From Albula goreensis (taxonomy: Eukaryota > Chordata > Actinopteri > Albuliformes > Albulidae): a stretch of DNA of 64,000 nt. Under the pieces are notes generated by a model. The model had not been told where the DNA came from and did no database searches. It was given only the letters and a program-made list of their open reading frames with translations. The position numbers were made by a program, and so were the translations under genes. Position 1 is the stretch's first letter, and every line of letters begins with the position of its first letter. This document shows, piece by piece, positions 10,618 to 24,018 of this stretch. The stretch is taken from assembly GCA_022829145.1 (NCBI GenBank), contig CM040747.1, positions 38,580,052 to 38,644,051 of the forward strand, written 5' to 3'.

Positions 10618-11151
10618 ACTCAGAGCCCTGTTGGCTCTGACATGAGAGAACTGCATGCTGGGTTTGATCTGCAACAAATTAATAACCTAGAGGGGAGTGA
10701 GTACAAAATAGGTAAATAAATAAATACATAATAATTGTTATAATTGAGAGTATACGATGTACATGTTCAATCACAAGCAAATCCTTTGTAAATCAATTAG
10801 ATATATAGTTTCATGTTTGTAGTTTATTTCATTTTTCCATACATTTATATTTACATTTTTACTCTAAAAATCTGTAGCTGGAACATCCAGGGTCTGTGGT
10901 CCTCATCACTTGGTCTGAAGAGCACAGATCCTGAATTTGTAAATAGTTTAGAAAATGTTGATATTGCTCAGTGAAACCTGGTGTTGGGATGTGTCCACAG
11001 AATGCCCACCCAACTTTAGAGAGATAATTCTCCCTTCTCTTAAACATACGCATATAAATCATGGCAGAGATTCTGGAGGAATTATTGAGTGGTACAAGGA
11101 AGAAATAAATAAATTCACTGTCAGGCAACAAACCTCCCTATCAGACCACAG

Positions 11152-12352
11152 TCAAATCATTGTATATATAAACAGAACAAATGAGCCAGACAACATACAG
11201 ACGCAGCCCAGTAAGCTGTACAATCTAAAACACACATACAGATGGACTCCAAACAGCACAGAGGAATTAAGCAAAGCTCTTAACTCACCTGAAATCACTA
11301 ACCTCACTAATAACTTAATTAACACACAATATGAATCTAACAAATCAGGCCTAAATCTGGCTGTTAAACATATTGAGGACATATTTCATAACGCAGCCAA
11401 AATATCAAACCTGAAACTACACAAGAATTGTAACCCAAACAACAAATATAAAGAGAAATGGTTTGATGATGAATGTTACTTAATTCAGAAAAAGTTACAG
11501 AAACTGTCTAATCAAAAACATCATCAGCCCCAAAATTCAGATTTACACTTGGAGTACTGTGAAACATTAAAACAACACAGAAATACTCTGAAACAGAAAA
11601 AGAAAAAAACATTGAAAAACTCAGATTTGAAAAATCAATTGATCAAAACTAATTCTGGGAAATGTAGAATAATTTCAGTTCGGCACAAAAACCTGCATTA
11701 ACTTTAAAAAAAAATGGCTCAGTTTGATAAAAATATTTTGAAAATTGGTATATGGACATTGCACAAAAAAATTTACAAAAGAACAAATTGAAATCAAAGA
11801 AAACTCGCATTTCTTGAACAATCGATCAAAGACAACCAAAACCCAACTGACACACCAATCACAATGCAGGAATTAACTGAGCATCTCAGAACACTAAAAC
11901 CAAGAAAGTCTTGTGGTTTTGACAACATAAATAATGAGATGCTGAAATATAGTAACCAGTTAATACAAGAGGCCCTACTGAAATTATTCAGTCTATCACT
12001 AAGTACTGGCTGCTTCCCTGACACCTGGAACCAAGGGCTTATATCCCCAATTTATAAGAGTGGAGATAAATTAGACCCCAATAATTACCGAGGCATCTGT
12101 GTAAGCAGTAATCTGGGGAAGATATTTTGTAGCATCCTTAATTCAAGAATTATAAACTTCCTTACCAAGCACAGTGTCTTGAGTAAGAGTCAAATTGGAT
12201 TCCTCCCAAAACATCACACAACAGATCATATTTACACCCGATACACCCTCATAGATAAACATGTTCACCAAATTAACAAAGGAAACATCTTTACATGCTT
12301 TATTGACATTAAAAAAGCATTTGATTCTATTTGGCACCAGAGATTAAATTAA
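11152..12352 (+). pseudogene. LINE ORF2 linker and reverse transcriptase fragment (copy 1)
   Basis: After a truncated endonuclease that keeps its last motif (SLSDHSQI), a Lys/Asn-rich linker leads to reverse transcriptase. Recognisable blocks: KSCGFDNINNEML, GLISPIYKSGDK, NYRGICVSSNLGK and the catalytic block A FIDIKKAFDSIWH. A stop follows at about 12350, and the YADD block near 12580 is degraded by indels. A C-terminal CDHCETGEAETELHFLLYC segment (13540-13605) is still visible. Confidence 0.8.
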
Positions 12353-14235
12353 AGAATACTTCAAAGTGGTATTGGGGGTAAAGTATATGACATCATTAAA
12401 TCAATGTATTTAGAAAACAAATGTACAGTGAAAATTGACAGTCAAAAGAACAGAATTCTTCACTCAGGGTTGTGGGGTGAGAGAGGGTTGAGTTCAACAT
12501 TATTTAACATTTACATTCATTTATTGGCCCCAATGTTGGAACATTCTGCAGACTTACTCTGGACCATCTTTTTATGATAAGATGACCTGGTTCTGCTGTC
12601 CAGGACCAGCAGAACCTGGCCATCTTAAAAATTCTGCCAGACCAAAAAAGAAGACCAAAATAATGATATTCTAGAAAAGGCCAGGTCTCACAAAAGCAGA
12701 TACAGTTTCACCTTCTGCAACACAGTATTGGAACATACCACAAATTACACATACCTTGGTCTGAAAATCAATACATCAGGGAGCTTTAACTTAGCAATGA
12801 ATGCACGAAAAGACAAAGCCAAAAGAGCATTCTATGCCATTAAAGAAAATTTTACTTTCTTAAATTACTCATAAAAATCTGGTTGAAAATAATTTACAGC
12901 ATCTTACAGAATATTGTGCTGTATTGTGCTGTGAGGTATGGGGTCCACTTAGCCATCCAGACTACTCACAATGGAACAAAAACCCAGTGGAAACCAGTCC
13001 TGCATGCTGAATTTTACAAACATATACTCCAGGTACACCAAAACACACCAAACAATGCATGCAGGGCAGAATTAAGCCGTTACTCTTTGATTATTAACTT
13101 CAGGAAAGAGCATTAAAATTCTAGATTCATCTAAAAACAAGCGAACCAAATTCCCTCCAATATAAGACCTTCTTATACCAAGAGCTAAGCCCCAATAGAA
13201 GTCCTCTCAGCCAGCTGGCCATGAATCTAACAAACCAAATAACTAACAATACTAACTATGACATGTTTCAGACCAGCACTGCTTCAATTAAAATCAGCCA
13301 ATTAATAAATCAAATAAAAGATTCTTATTTGGAACATTGGAAGAAAATGACAAAACCGCAAAACAGATTAAATTGCTAAACAATGTTAAGCAGAAATTAC
13401 AAACTGGCAGAATATCTCTCCACTGTCAGAGATATGAAGCAGAGACAGATCCAAACCAAATACAGACTAAGTGATCACAGCCTGGCCATTGAAACAGGCA
13501 GACACAAGCAAACCTGGCGCCCCAAAGAGGAGAGGATATGTGATCACTGTGAGACAGGTGAGGCTGAGACAGAGCTACACTTCCTCCTATACTGCACAAA
13601 TTACACAAAAATTCACAAATACTGCTTTGCAAAATGTAAAAGAATATATCCAAATTTTGAAACACTCCCTGTGGAGAGACAATTACCAATCTTACTGGGT
13701 GAAGGACACACAGCCTCCCTGGCTGCTCTATATGTAGCAACCTGTCACCAGTGCAGGAATATAATAAATGTATACATGTTAGTTAATAGTCATTCATTGT
13801 ATGCATTCATGTTTGTTCCTTTTTTCTCTGTTATTAATTGTGTTAATTGTTCTGTTATTGTGTTAACTGTACCATTTGCTTTGGTAACACAGCCCATGTC
13901 ATGCCAATAAAGCACCTTGAAATGATGTGCTGCCTGATGTTTGAAATATGAGCCTGGAGAATGTTGTTCAAATTAATTATTGATTGCTCAGAAAATGAGA
14001 AAATTCACGAAGATACTCATCAGGGAATGATAGAATAGCTATCTAATCAGGGTCTAATCTCCCTCTCCCCATGTAAAGCTCTGCAAATTATTAGAGCTTC
14101 AGTGCTGATGCGATCACCAAAAAAAGGGCACGCCACGTCCGACAAACTATCTCCTACCTACATGCTGCAGGCTCTGCAGGTGTTCTAACGAGTAACTCCA
14201 GGGAGTAAACCTGTTCACTTGCTCGCTCTCACACT

Positions 14236-14261
14236 CACACACACACACACACACACACACA
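14236..14261. repeat. (AC)n microsatellite
   Basis: Perfect AC dinucleotide run of about 13 units in locus A intron DNA. Confidence 0.9.
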
Positions 14262-14949
14262 TGCTCCAGAAGGGGAAGGAACCAGAGGGAGAGAGACAGG
14301 TGATAGCCCCCTGTGGTTGGGCATGTTTATCAAAGGATTCTACATTTGGGGGCATCTTAGGGCTTACCAACAACAAAGAGGGTCGTACCACACCTTTTTT
14401 CTGCTTTTAACTGGTAACCCCAAATGTACATCCATTTTGGCTGTCATGAGTGTTTCGTTTTAGTTTCTGAGTAAAGCTCTGCTCTTTGCCATGCTTGAAA
14501 AGCCTGTTGCCTCTTTGGTCACTGATTCAGGGGTATTTACAAGGGGGTGGAGTCCATTTGACCCTCTCAGGCCGTGTCTGGGTGCATGGCAAGGGACCAT
14601 AAAAGAAGGGAGCAGCGTAAATAACCATAAAATGCATGATGCTGTCTCGACACGAGTCTATGGACAGAACACACACATAATCCCACTTTCACACTGAACT
14701 TCAACACAAGATAATTCTGGTCAGGAACCACAGAGCTTACAACCCTAAGACTCATGGAGTTTTATCCTGTTTTACTTTGCTGTGACAGAGGAGTAAGAAG
14801 AGAGGGATGGGACCAATGTGGACAAAGGAAGGATGGCTGGAGAGAGGAGAAGTTTGATTGAGAGAAGGAGCTGTTTAAGGTTTCTCTGTATGGAGCCATA
14901 ATCACTAACTCTATTTACTAAAAGTCACAAAGTACACAGCACTACTCAC

Positions 14950-15123
14950 CCCAGTGTCTGTAGTTTACAGTTTGGACTCTTCAGTCCAGCACAGAGCAGC
15001 TTCACTCCTGAATCTCCCAGGTTATTGTAGCTGAGGTCCAGCTCTCTCACGGGTGAGTTTGATGACTGGAGAGCTGAGGCAACAATTTCACTGGACTCCT
15101 CTGTAAGACCACAGCTGCTGAGT
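14950..15123 (-). CDS. Locus A LRR exon 1
   Basis: This is a 174-bp exon with phase 2 on both sides, acceptor TTTCTTTCAG and donor GTGAGT. It encodes [18 protein letters not shown], then [20 protein letters not shown], the usual NLR leucine-rich repeat pair. It joins in frame after the FISNA-NACHT exon (donor at 30130), across a 15-kb intron filled with transposons. It differs from locus B LRR exon 1 (53035-53208) by a few substitutions. Confidence 0.9.
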
Positions 15124-15129
15124 CTGAAA

Positions 15130-17400
15130 GAAAGAGGTGATGTGTTAATAATATATAACACTTAATATTTTAAATGTAGTATTGATAGTGCTCACTGATA
15201 AAGAGTGATAATGAGGATTGTAAGATCTACAATGCTCTGAGGAAGATGTCTGTGCTACACTCTCCAACTGCAGCACTTCACACCTGAGAATAAGATGTCC
15301 TGCTCAAGTCTGACATTTCTACAGCTGTGGTTCTGACCAAAATAGCCCCTTTTTGTGGACTGCAGGGCTAAGGATGGAGTTATCAGATCCTTTTATACTG
15401 TATTTCATTATTAAAGCAAATTCCAGTCTTTAGAGTGAATAGTGAGTTAGCTTGACAAGTAGTGAGAAGTTTGTATTTCCTTCCAATGACAGTAAAAAAC
15501 CAAACATTATCACACAGCTAAAGGTTCACAGGAGTAGTCACAGGAAGGCAAGAGGGTTTTTAGTTCACATCTGATCAGCAGTGCAGCGTTTCTGTTCTGA
15601 TGGTGATCATTTCCCAATGACCTGTGACAAAACTTTTATATAGTTATTGATTTTATGATTTTTTCCAAAACCGCCAAAGTTGGAACACCAGTGTCAAAAC
15701 AGTGCACATCACTGAGCCATCAGCAGGAAACTAAAATCATTTTTTGATGTTAAACACAATGAAAGAGCTCAGATAAGAAACAAAATATTTACTCCCTGAT
15801 CCTTGAATGCCATTCTCTGAAAAAATTAAAGACAAAATAAAAAAGCAATCAATATTATAGACTACAACAGTCTGCTTTCCCTGTTTTCAGGCATCAGTCA
15901 GTTTCAGAGCTTGTTTATAATCAGGTCTGCATTTCAGAACATTCACAGGTGCTTCTGTTCAACTGACTGGCCTGAAATTCTGAACTGAATGATTATGGTT
16001 AAAATTATAATCCCTATTATTTTGCTAAATATTATGATTCCAATTTTTAATTACAATTATCAAACAAAATTATTTTATTGCACTTTATGCATCTTAAAAC
16101 ATGCTCATCTTTTTCTTTGGTTCTTGTAAATCAGTGCATTATTCATTTCTCAAAGTTGCAACAGCTAGAAAAGCTCATTTTCAACTTTATTGTGGTCCTT
16201 AATTTAGTATTGAGTTGTGTTACTAGTTATATGAATGATGATGATAAACTGGTGCCAAACCAAAGTATTTCCAAATTCTGTGTTCACTTTGTCACTTTCA
16301 ACTGGCCCTGACGTCTCCTGCTCCTGTACTGGCATCACAGTCCAGCATTTACCAGGTTCTGGGTCAATGTGCTCAGCATCCAAAGGTATCACAGTCTCCT
16401 TATCCTCAAACTGTCATAATATGCTGGATGGAAAGTGCTCAGTAATTCTTTGGAATTGAGTGATTTTTCCCAGTACCTGGAAAGCCTTTGATACTTCAGT
16501 ATAGTCTGTATAAATACCCACATTTTGAAGTATGATTAAACTCTCACTGTCAATGTCATATATCTAGCATAAATTCATTCTGTGGCACTGTACCACTGAA
16601 TTACCCGATTCTGCTTTACTTTGCTGTTATAGAGGAGTAAGAAGAGAGGGATGGGACCAATGCGGACAAAGGAAGGAAGGCTGGAGAGAGGAGAAGTTTG
16701 ATTGAGAGAAGATCAATGTCATATATGTGGCATAAATTAATTCTGTGGCACTGTACCACTGAATTACCCAATTCACAAACATACAACCCTATGCCATGTG
16801 TCAGAAAATTCTGTGTATCCCTATATCATTTGAAATATAATTTTACACAAGGTCTGAATCATCAAACTTTTGTGATTAGGGTTAGATGCAAGGAAATATT
16901 TTGGCTGTGCATCATTTTCCCATCTTTTGTTGTGTTTACTTGTCTTTTGTGTAATTGAAAATAATATAATATATAATCATAAAACCTCTACAACAATAAT
17001 ACTCAATTTTACCAAAAAACCAACACAGCTGTAGCATTAACCAGTTGCATAAAACCAGAAATGAAATAACACACAAAGCTGGATCCATTGGGGCCCTTAT
17101 TCAGAACAGTTTTGCCGTATCTAAATGCTTTGGCTCCTCTCTAAGCTCTGCTGCAGTTACTAAATGAGTCCACTAGAGAGCGCTGTCATCCCACCACAGA
17201 GAACAGGCTGCGACACATTCACGCCAAAACTATTGTGAGGATATAATAATGAAGCGCTGCGTTGCAGAGGTACCGCTAGCTTATGGCTGTGCGCGGTTTA
17301 TGTCGCTCAGCTTCACAAGCCACTGATGGCATCCAAATTAAAGTTTCATCTGTCAAAGTCACCAATTTTGTATAAACAGAACAGAATATTCAACATATAC
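15130..17400. other. Intron sequence without recognised gene (locus A)
   Basis: No exon or intact mobile element was recognised. In locus B the counterpart of about 15480-17430 is missing and replaced by a second copy of a Tc1-LINE block plus a SINE (53672-56450). Confidence 0.55.
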
Positions 17401-17618
17401 CTTGTGGGTAAACGAGCTAGTACCTCGCCAGTAGAATACGTTTGCTTGGTAGCTGGTACACAGCCTCCCCCCCTCAATCTCTGGCAGAAAACTTCTCTGT
17501 TGAGTCTCTTATTGTGGCAGGAGAAGCAAGCTCCACTGCTTGTTTCAGCCTAATTGCCAATCAACTTGGCTGTTGGCGATGTCAGGTTTTCGTAAAGACC
17601 TTGCTTTGAGTTCACATA

Positions 17619-18371
17619 GGCTGCGTTCCAATACTCAATTTCGTCTCCTCCTTTCCTCCGTGCCCCGGAAGCTGATTATGTGTCCTCCTTTCCTCCACTG
17701 TTCCAAAGCGCAATCTCGCCTCCTCCTTTCCTCTTTTTCGTCTCCTCCAAACGGAGGATACATCGATGTATCCTACCGCGGAAGTCTTTTCACATTTCTG
17801 CGTGACATCACTGTGTTCACGACCAGTCAGATTAAATGACCATCCCACAGAATATTTTACCATCGAAAAGTTCTAAAACATGACAAGGGATTTACTAATA
17901 CTGAAGGATAAATGGGAGAACAGTAAACAATGTAATTTACATAACTGGGAAATATTTTGTTTAGCGTTTTTAAACATAACCACATTGATGAGAATATTCA
18001 CGTTTTTGAGCTGCGAATGGTAATTTTACCAGTGTAAAATTGAGCGAGTTTATGTTGTGGTAAGTATATTTATTCCTTGTACAAATGTTTATGTTCCATC
18101 ATGAGCAAAATACGTGAAACTGACATTTGTATTTTAATAAATCAAAAGGGCTGTAGGCGTGAAAGAAGCGTGATTGGCTTTGGTATTCTCGGAGTCAATC
18201 GAAATTATTACTTCATCAATAGCCGACGTCGACTTTGATGACGGGCGAATCGGATTAGCTGTTCCAATATTCGATTCATTCCTCCTTTCCTCCACATATT
18301 TCCGGCATACTTCCGGGGTAGGAAAGGAGGGGAGGAAAGGAGGAGACGAGAAAAAGTATTGGAACGCAGCC
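17619..18371. mobile_element. 753-bp inverted-repeat element (MITE-like), private to locus A
   Basis: The left end GGCTGCGTTCCAATACT and the right end are inverted copies. Similarity continues inward for about 40 bp through a pyrimidine-rich TCGTCTCCTCCTTTCCTCC block, and further inverted copies of that block lie inside. Locus B has an uninterrupted sequence at the equivalent point (56632), an empty site. A target-site duplication is not clear. No transposase is encoded, so it is non-autonomous; I could not assign a superfamily. Confidence 0.7.
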
Positions 18372-19599
18372 CTTGTTTTTCTACAGGTCTCGCTTTATAA
18401 TCTTGTAGTCGCCATAATTTAGCCTACTGACACATAGCCTACGTTGACTACAGCTGTGACTTGATTGTCATTTCCCTAGTTGTGTCAAGTTCCATTACAT
18501 GCATTTATGTAACTTGGATATATATAACTGCAAGTAAAACATTTTTCTGTGTCCCACATGGAGTGATGAGGGTTACCACAGAGCTAGAATTGTGAATCTA
18601 TAGGGACTCAAAATGGCGCCATCATGTCTGACTCTGGTGCCTTTACAAAGTAAACTCAATCATAGACGGTCATATGACACAGCAGTAAAGTAGGTTTGAT
18701 AATCATATTTAAATTCCGCATGCAGTCAAATCAATGTTTCATACTGTAGCCAAGTCTATAGCCTACCAATTGTGTTTTAAAACATCCATTTGACGAGAGA
18801 CTTCCACCAAGTCGTCAAGTTCGCGCACTCCACTTTTACTGGAGTGATCGCCTACAATGTCCGAGTGGAGCCTGCTGGACTGAGAGCTCCAACAAACTTT
18901 TCCTCGTCAAAAGAAAGAAGCCCGGCATTCCAATCAGAAATGATGATGAAAAATAGCTTACAATTGATGTGGATTCCAATATATTTGTGGTAAAACAGGA
19001 TACATATTCCTAGCTTGATAGTGTCACGGCCTCCCTGGGCAGATACTGCATGCCTGACCTTACCCTGGTTGTCTTTAAATTCGTCAATGCTAGCTATAAG
19101 GTTGCTGAGTTTAGTGGCGTGCGGCTGATACACTCCGCTTGTTTAAATACAGTAAGAAAGAAAAGAGGACTGACGTTGCCTCCGCCGCTTGTACCCAACG
19201 CCGGAGCTTTTCATTCCGCGGCCAGCTCGCTCTTGTCGCCGGGGACAGACAGCCCGGTCTTGGAATTGTGAAGACAACAGTTCGCTGCCCCCAGAAATCG
19301 GTTTGTTCAGCGATTTCTAAAAGATCCAGACAGCCTGAGCTGAGCGTCACGTTGTCGCACAATTTAGTTGGTTAAGGATGAACAAGGAAATAAAAACCGT
19401 GTGGGAAACACAATATTCGAGTGGAGTGGATGAGTTTTGGGAGATCCACTTCCAGGATTTACCAGACGCCACCGAACTGCGCGCACAAACCTCACTGGAA
19501 ATAGCGTCGATCCAACTCACTCACTTTTCACTCTCTGGGTCAGAGTCAAACCACTCTCTCGTTCATTAAACAATGTCAACCCTCGTAAAACATTGTATC

Positions 19600-20165
19600 T
19601 GTCAGGACTCAGAGGGACCCAAGCGCAGACAGAGGTACGTAATAAACAGGGGTTTATTAAGCCGACAGAAGCACAGTCCACAAATCCAAAATCCAAGTCG
19701 TTAATCAGGCAGAGGTCAAAACCAGAGAGGCTCGGCAAAGGTACAGAAACGCAATCCAGGGTGGCAGTCAAAAACAGGCAAAGAGTTCGTAAACAGGCAG
19801 GCTCAGCAAAGGTACAAAAATCACAAGGCGAAGAATCAAAACCAAAAACAGACAGGGTAATAACAGGCAGGCAGATCAGAAACAGAAAGGCTTGTAGCGC
19901 AACAGGTACAAAAACACTGAGACGAACTCGCAACGAACAAAAGACAGGGCAGGGTATAAATACACAACTTAACCAGCAATGAGACACAGGTGAGACAGCA
20001 GGGCAGGTGAAACACATGATAATCAGAGAAGGGAACAAGGTGGGCGGGGAAAACTGAATGACAACAAAAGCACATGGACAGAGAGTGAAAAGCAAAACAC
20101 GGAAACAATCGAACAAAACTGACAGAAACAAAAACAATAATCCCGATCACCCCACAGTACTGACA
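19600..20165 (-). repeat. Chromovirus 3' LTR
   Basis: 566 bp, starting TGTCAG and ending CTGACA. By eye it is identical to the 5' LTR over all stretches compared, which indicates a recent insertion. Confidence 0.95.
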
Positions 20166-21352
20166 GTACCCCCCCCCCTACGAACGCCACCTGGCGTTCT
20201 AGCAGGCACCCCAGGATGCTGCTTGTGAAAGTCCCTGATGAGGGCAGGATCCAGGATGTCCCGGGCCGGGACCCAGCAGCGTTCCTCAGGGCCGTAGCCC
20301 TCCCAGTCCACCAAGTATTGCAGACCCCTGCCCCGACGACGGACCTTCAGCAAGCGGCGCACAGTGTACGCCTCGGAGCCCTCGATGAGACGTGGGGGAG
20401 GAGGAGCCTTAGGGGGTGGGCACAGGGGGCTGCGGCGGACAGGTTTGATGCAGGAGACGTGGAAAGTGGGGTGGATGCGGCGGAGGGGGGGAGGCAGCTG
20501 GAGGCGGACTGCCACAGGACTGATGACCTTGGTGATGGGGAAGGGACCGATGAACCGGGGAGCCAATTTCCGGGAGTCCACCTTGAGAGGAAGGTCACGG
20601 GTGGAAAGCCATACCCGCTGACCCTGGAGGTAACGCGGAGCCTTGGAGCGCCGACGGTCAGCCGCCTTCTTGATGTGGGCTGACGCCCGCAGCAGTGCCG
20701 ACCGAGCCCTCCTCCAGGTGCGGCGGCATCTCCGGATAAAGGCAGCTGCAGATGGAACACTCACCTCCTCCTCCTGGGATGGGAACAGGGGGGGTTGGTA
20801 CCCGAGGCAGCAGTGGAAGGGCGACAGACCCGTGGAGGAGGAGGGGAGGGAGTTGACCGAGTATTCCACCCACGGCAGCTGCCGACTCCAAGCAGAGGCG
20901 TCCCTGGAGACCAGACATCGCAGCACCGTCTCAAGCTGTTGATTAGCCCGCTCGGTCTGGCCGTTAGTCTGGGGGTGAAAACCTGAGGACAGTTTAGCAG
21001 AGGCACCAATCAATGTACAAAATGACCTCCAAAATTGAGAAGTGAACTGGGGCCCCCTATCTGACACGACCTCCAAGGGAAGCCCATGCAACCTAAAAAC
21101 ATGAGCCACCAGGAGCTCAGCAGTTTCCTTGGCAGAGGGTAATTTAGGAAGCGCAATGAAATGTACTGCCTTGGAGAAACGGTCCACGATCGTGAGGATG
21201 ACTGTGTTACCGTCAGATGGGGGCAAACCAGTGACAAAATCCAGCAGCGATGTGCGACCAGGGCCTACGAGGGACCGGTAGAGGGCGCAACAGGCCAGCA
21301 GGAGAACTGGTGGAAGGCTTGTTCCGGGCGCAGACCGAGCAGGCAGAGACAA
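20147..21352 (-). pseudogene. Chromovirus integrase core with chromodomain
   Basis: The integrase catalytic core is seen as [26 protein letters not shown] and [13 protein letters not shown], with the acidic residues in their usual places. A C-terminal chromodomain follows ([20 protein letters not shown], then [11 protein letters not shown]). It ends just inside the 3' LTR. This is the longest intact frame of the element. Confidence 0.85.
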
Positions 21353-21863
21353 AGCTGTGGACGTCCTCCTTCATGTCAGGCCACCAGAAGCGTTGTTTCA
21401 GCAGAGCCATGGTGCGTCTTACTCCTGGATGACAGGCCAGCTTGGAGGAGTGTCCCCACTGCAGCACCTGGGAACGGACACCTTGAGGAACGAACAAACA
21501 GTTAGTCGGACAGGCACTGGGAGCAGACTCACCACCGAGGGCGGTGCGGACCACCGACTCAATTTCCCACTGCGCAGCCGCTACCCAGCAGCGATCAGGC
21601 AGGATGTGACCCTTCTCAGGAGAGCTTTCTGATGAGGCATGTAGACGCGAGAGGGCATCTGGTTTGGCATTCTTGGAGCCCGGGCGATATGAGAGAGAGA
21701 AGTTGAAACGGGCGAAGAAGAGGGACCAGCGTGCCTGGCGAGAATTAAGCCGTTTGGCAGAACGAAGGTACTCTAGATTCTTATGGTCCGTCCACACCAG
21801 GAAGGGATCCTTCGTTCCTTCCAACCAGTGCCTCCACTCCTCTAACGCTAGCTTGACCGCCAA
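21213..21863 (-). pseudogene. Chromovirus RNase H end and integrase zinc-binding segment
   Basis: The [10 protein letters not shown] block and [16 protein letters not shown] close the RNase H/tether region, followed by the integrase H-H-C-C zinc site ([11 protein letters not shown] ... [10 protein letters not shown]). The frame is lost near 21230, where the integrase core continues in the frame that follows. Confidence 0.8.
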
Positions 21864-22771
21864 GAGCTCCCGGTCCCCAATGTCGTAATTCCGTTCAGCG
21901 GGAGACAGTCTGCGAGAGAAAAGGCACAGGGGTGAAGCTTGTCATCCTGACTGGACACCTGAGAGAGGACTGCTCCCACCCCTACATCCGAGGCATCCAC
22001 CTCCACCACGAACTGACGGGCAGGATCAGGCTGGACCAGAATAGGAGCGGAAGTGAAACGCCTCTTGAGTTCCTGGAATGCCACCTCCGCTGCCGGGGAC
22101 CAGGAGAACCTAGTGGTGGAGGAAGTGAGAGAGGTCAATGGAGCCGCCACGATACTGTAGTTCCTGATGAATCTTCGATAGAAGTTCGCAAATCCCAGGA
22201 ACCTCTGCAACTCCCTGCGGGACGTGGGTAGCGGCCAGTCCACTACGGCTTGTACCTTCTTAGCATCCATCTGGACTCCCCCCGCTGAAATAACATACCC
22301 CAAGAAGGCCACAGTGTCCCGGTGAAATTCGCATTTCTCTGCCTTGACAAATAAATTGTTTTCCAAGAGTCTCTGCAGGACCTGGCGGACGTGACGGGAG
22401 TGCTCGGAAGGGGACCGGGAGAACACCAGGATATCGTCTAGGTAGACGTAGACGAACCGCCCCAACATGTCACGCAAAACATCATTTACCAATGCCTGGA
22501 AGACAGATGGGGAATTAGTAAGACCAAAAGGCATAACTAAATATTCGTAATGGCCAGTAGGGGTGTTAAATGCCGTCTTCCACTCATCTCCCTCTCGGAT
22601 CCGGACCAGGTGATAGGCGTTGCGTAGGTCAAGCTTGGTGAAGACAGATGCACCCTGCAGAGACTCAAAAGCAGTAGACATTAATGGCAGAGGATAGCGA
22701 TTCTTTACCGTGATACTGTTGAGACCCCGGTAGTCAATGCAGGGGCGTAGCGATCCATCTTTCTTCCCCAC
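21848..22771 (-). pseudogene. Chromovirus reverse transcriptase segment
   Basis: It contains [18 protein letters not shown], the [15 protein letters not shown]-like block and the catalytic YLDD box ([12 protein letters not shown]), then the connection to RNase H ([17 protein letters not shown]). The upstream part of the same domain lies in another frame at 22705-23000. The frame ends at a shift near 21850. Confidence 0.85.
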
Positions 22772-23193
22772 GAAAAAAAAAAACCTGCCCCTGCAGGAGA
22801 CGATGAGGGGCGGATGATACCTGCTGCCAGGGATTCCTGAATGTACTTCTCCATGGCCTGCGTCTCAGGGGTGACAGAGAAAAGGCGGCCTCGGGGAGGC
22901 GTGGTCCCTGGCAGCAGATCAATGGCACAGTCATATGGCCGATGGGGAGGCAGCGAGGCGGCCCGGGATTTACTGAATACACTTCTAAGGTCCATATACT
23001 CTGGGGAACGTTAGACAGGTCAGGGAACTCTTCCAAGGTCTGCCGGATAACAGGGACAGGTACCTGGGCATCACGAAGACAGTGCTTGAGACAGTATGCG
23101 CTCCACTCCATAACCCGGTTGTTAGCCCAGTCCACCCACGGGTTGTGCCGGCTAAGCCAAGGATGACCCAGCACAATGGAAGCCTGCGGGGCA

Positions 23194-24018
23194 TCAATAA
23201 TGTACAGAGTGAGATCTTCCCTGTGGTTGCCCGACATGAGCAGACTCACCGGTGGGGTCACGTGGGTGACGCGAGTAAGGATCTCCCGTGATGGCAAGGA
23301 CCTCTAGTGCCGTCTGAAGTGGGACGCGTGAAAGGTGGAGCCGGTCGACCAGGGAGGCGTCAATAAAGTTGCCGTCAGCTCCTGAATCGATCAGGATAGA
23401 AACCACCTGGGAGACACCGTCAACGGACAGCGTGGCCGAAAGCAGAGGTCTGGTGGTTGGGAAATCCAGAAGTGGAGTGAGGTGAAGTTTTACCTCCCGG
23501 CTGCAGGTGAGCATTGGCCCTTTAGCGGACAGGTGGATATGAAGTGTCCCGGGTTGCCGCAGTACAGACAGGAGCAAGTGAGTATTCGTCTCCGTCTCTC
23601 GGCAGGAGTCAGATGGGTGCGGTTGTTCGGCCTGGCCTCTGGAGCTCGGACAGCAGGAACAGGAACTGGTGATTCGGGAACATAGCAGCAGAAGATTCCC
23701 GCTCAAACGCTGATACTGGCTGATCCTCCGGGTTCGCTCCCTGCGACGGGCAGTCAGTCGCCCATCAATGCGGATGGCCAAGTCCACCAGGGCATCAAAA
23801 CCCCTTGGTAGGTCCTGAGTGATGAGCTCATCCTTTACCTCCTCTGACAGCCCTTGAAGGAAGGCATCGATCTGGGCATCCTCGTTCCATCCACTTGAAG
23901 CGGCAAGCGTGCGAAAGTTGATGGCGAAATCTGAGACCGAACGCCCTTCCTGACGAACCTGGAGCAGTTCTTGCGCCGCCTCATGACCATGTCGGGACCG
24001 ATCAAACACTTTCCTCAT
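23194..24018 (-). pseudogene. Chromovirus gag C-terminal part and protease
   Basis: The frame holds the retrotransposon gag signature (LLQVRQEGRSVSDFAINFRT, DAFLQGLSEEVKDEL). After a frame discrepancy around the zinc knuckle it holds an aspartic protease active site, LIDSGADGNFID. It ends in a stop before the RT frame, so the polyprotein is interrupted again here. Confidence 0.75.

Larger units (their letters stand above)
6895..13925 (+). mobile_element. Non-LTR retrotransposon (LINE), copy 1, degenerate
   Basis: This is a long plus-strand LINE antisense to the NLR gene. In order: 5' leader and ORF1 N-terminus (about 7060-7230, includes NSFKIIYPEST), coiled-coil segment (7635-7870), an 18-bp minisatellite, an SGNH-hydrolase-like segment (9408-9950), a 36-bp minisatellite, the start of an endonuclease (SWNIQGL near 10880) with most of its core deleted, reverse transcriptase (11864-12600) and a Cys/His C-terminal segment near 13540. 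It ends after AATAAA at about 13906. RT wording such as NNYRGICVSSNLGK suggests an I/Nimb-like rather than L1 clade; the esterase-type ORF1 is known from L2/CR1-type elements. Multiple stops and frameshifts make it inactive. Confidence 0.85.

Noticed and set aside
10037-10719. Several overlapping repeat proteins (AQHTQPGLS type)
   Set aside because: All frames of the 36-bp minisatellite; only its place inside the LINE is informative.
19836-20150. Cys/Phe-rich membrane-protein-like frame in the LTR (also 24723-25064)
   Set aside because: It is translated from LTR sequence and repeated identically in both LTRs; no start or family support.
20216-21888. Plus-strand frames across the chromovirus
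   Set aside because: Shadows of the minus-strand pol frames, without domain similarity.
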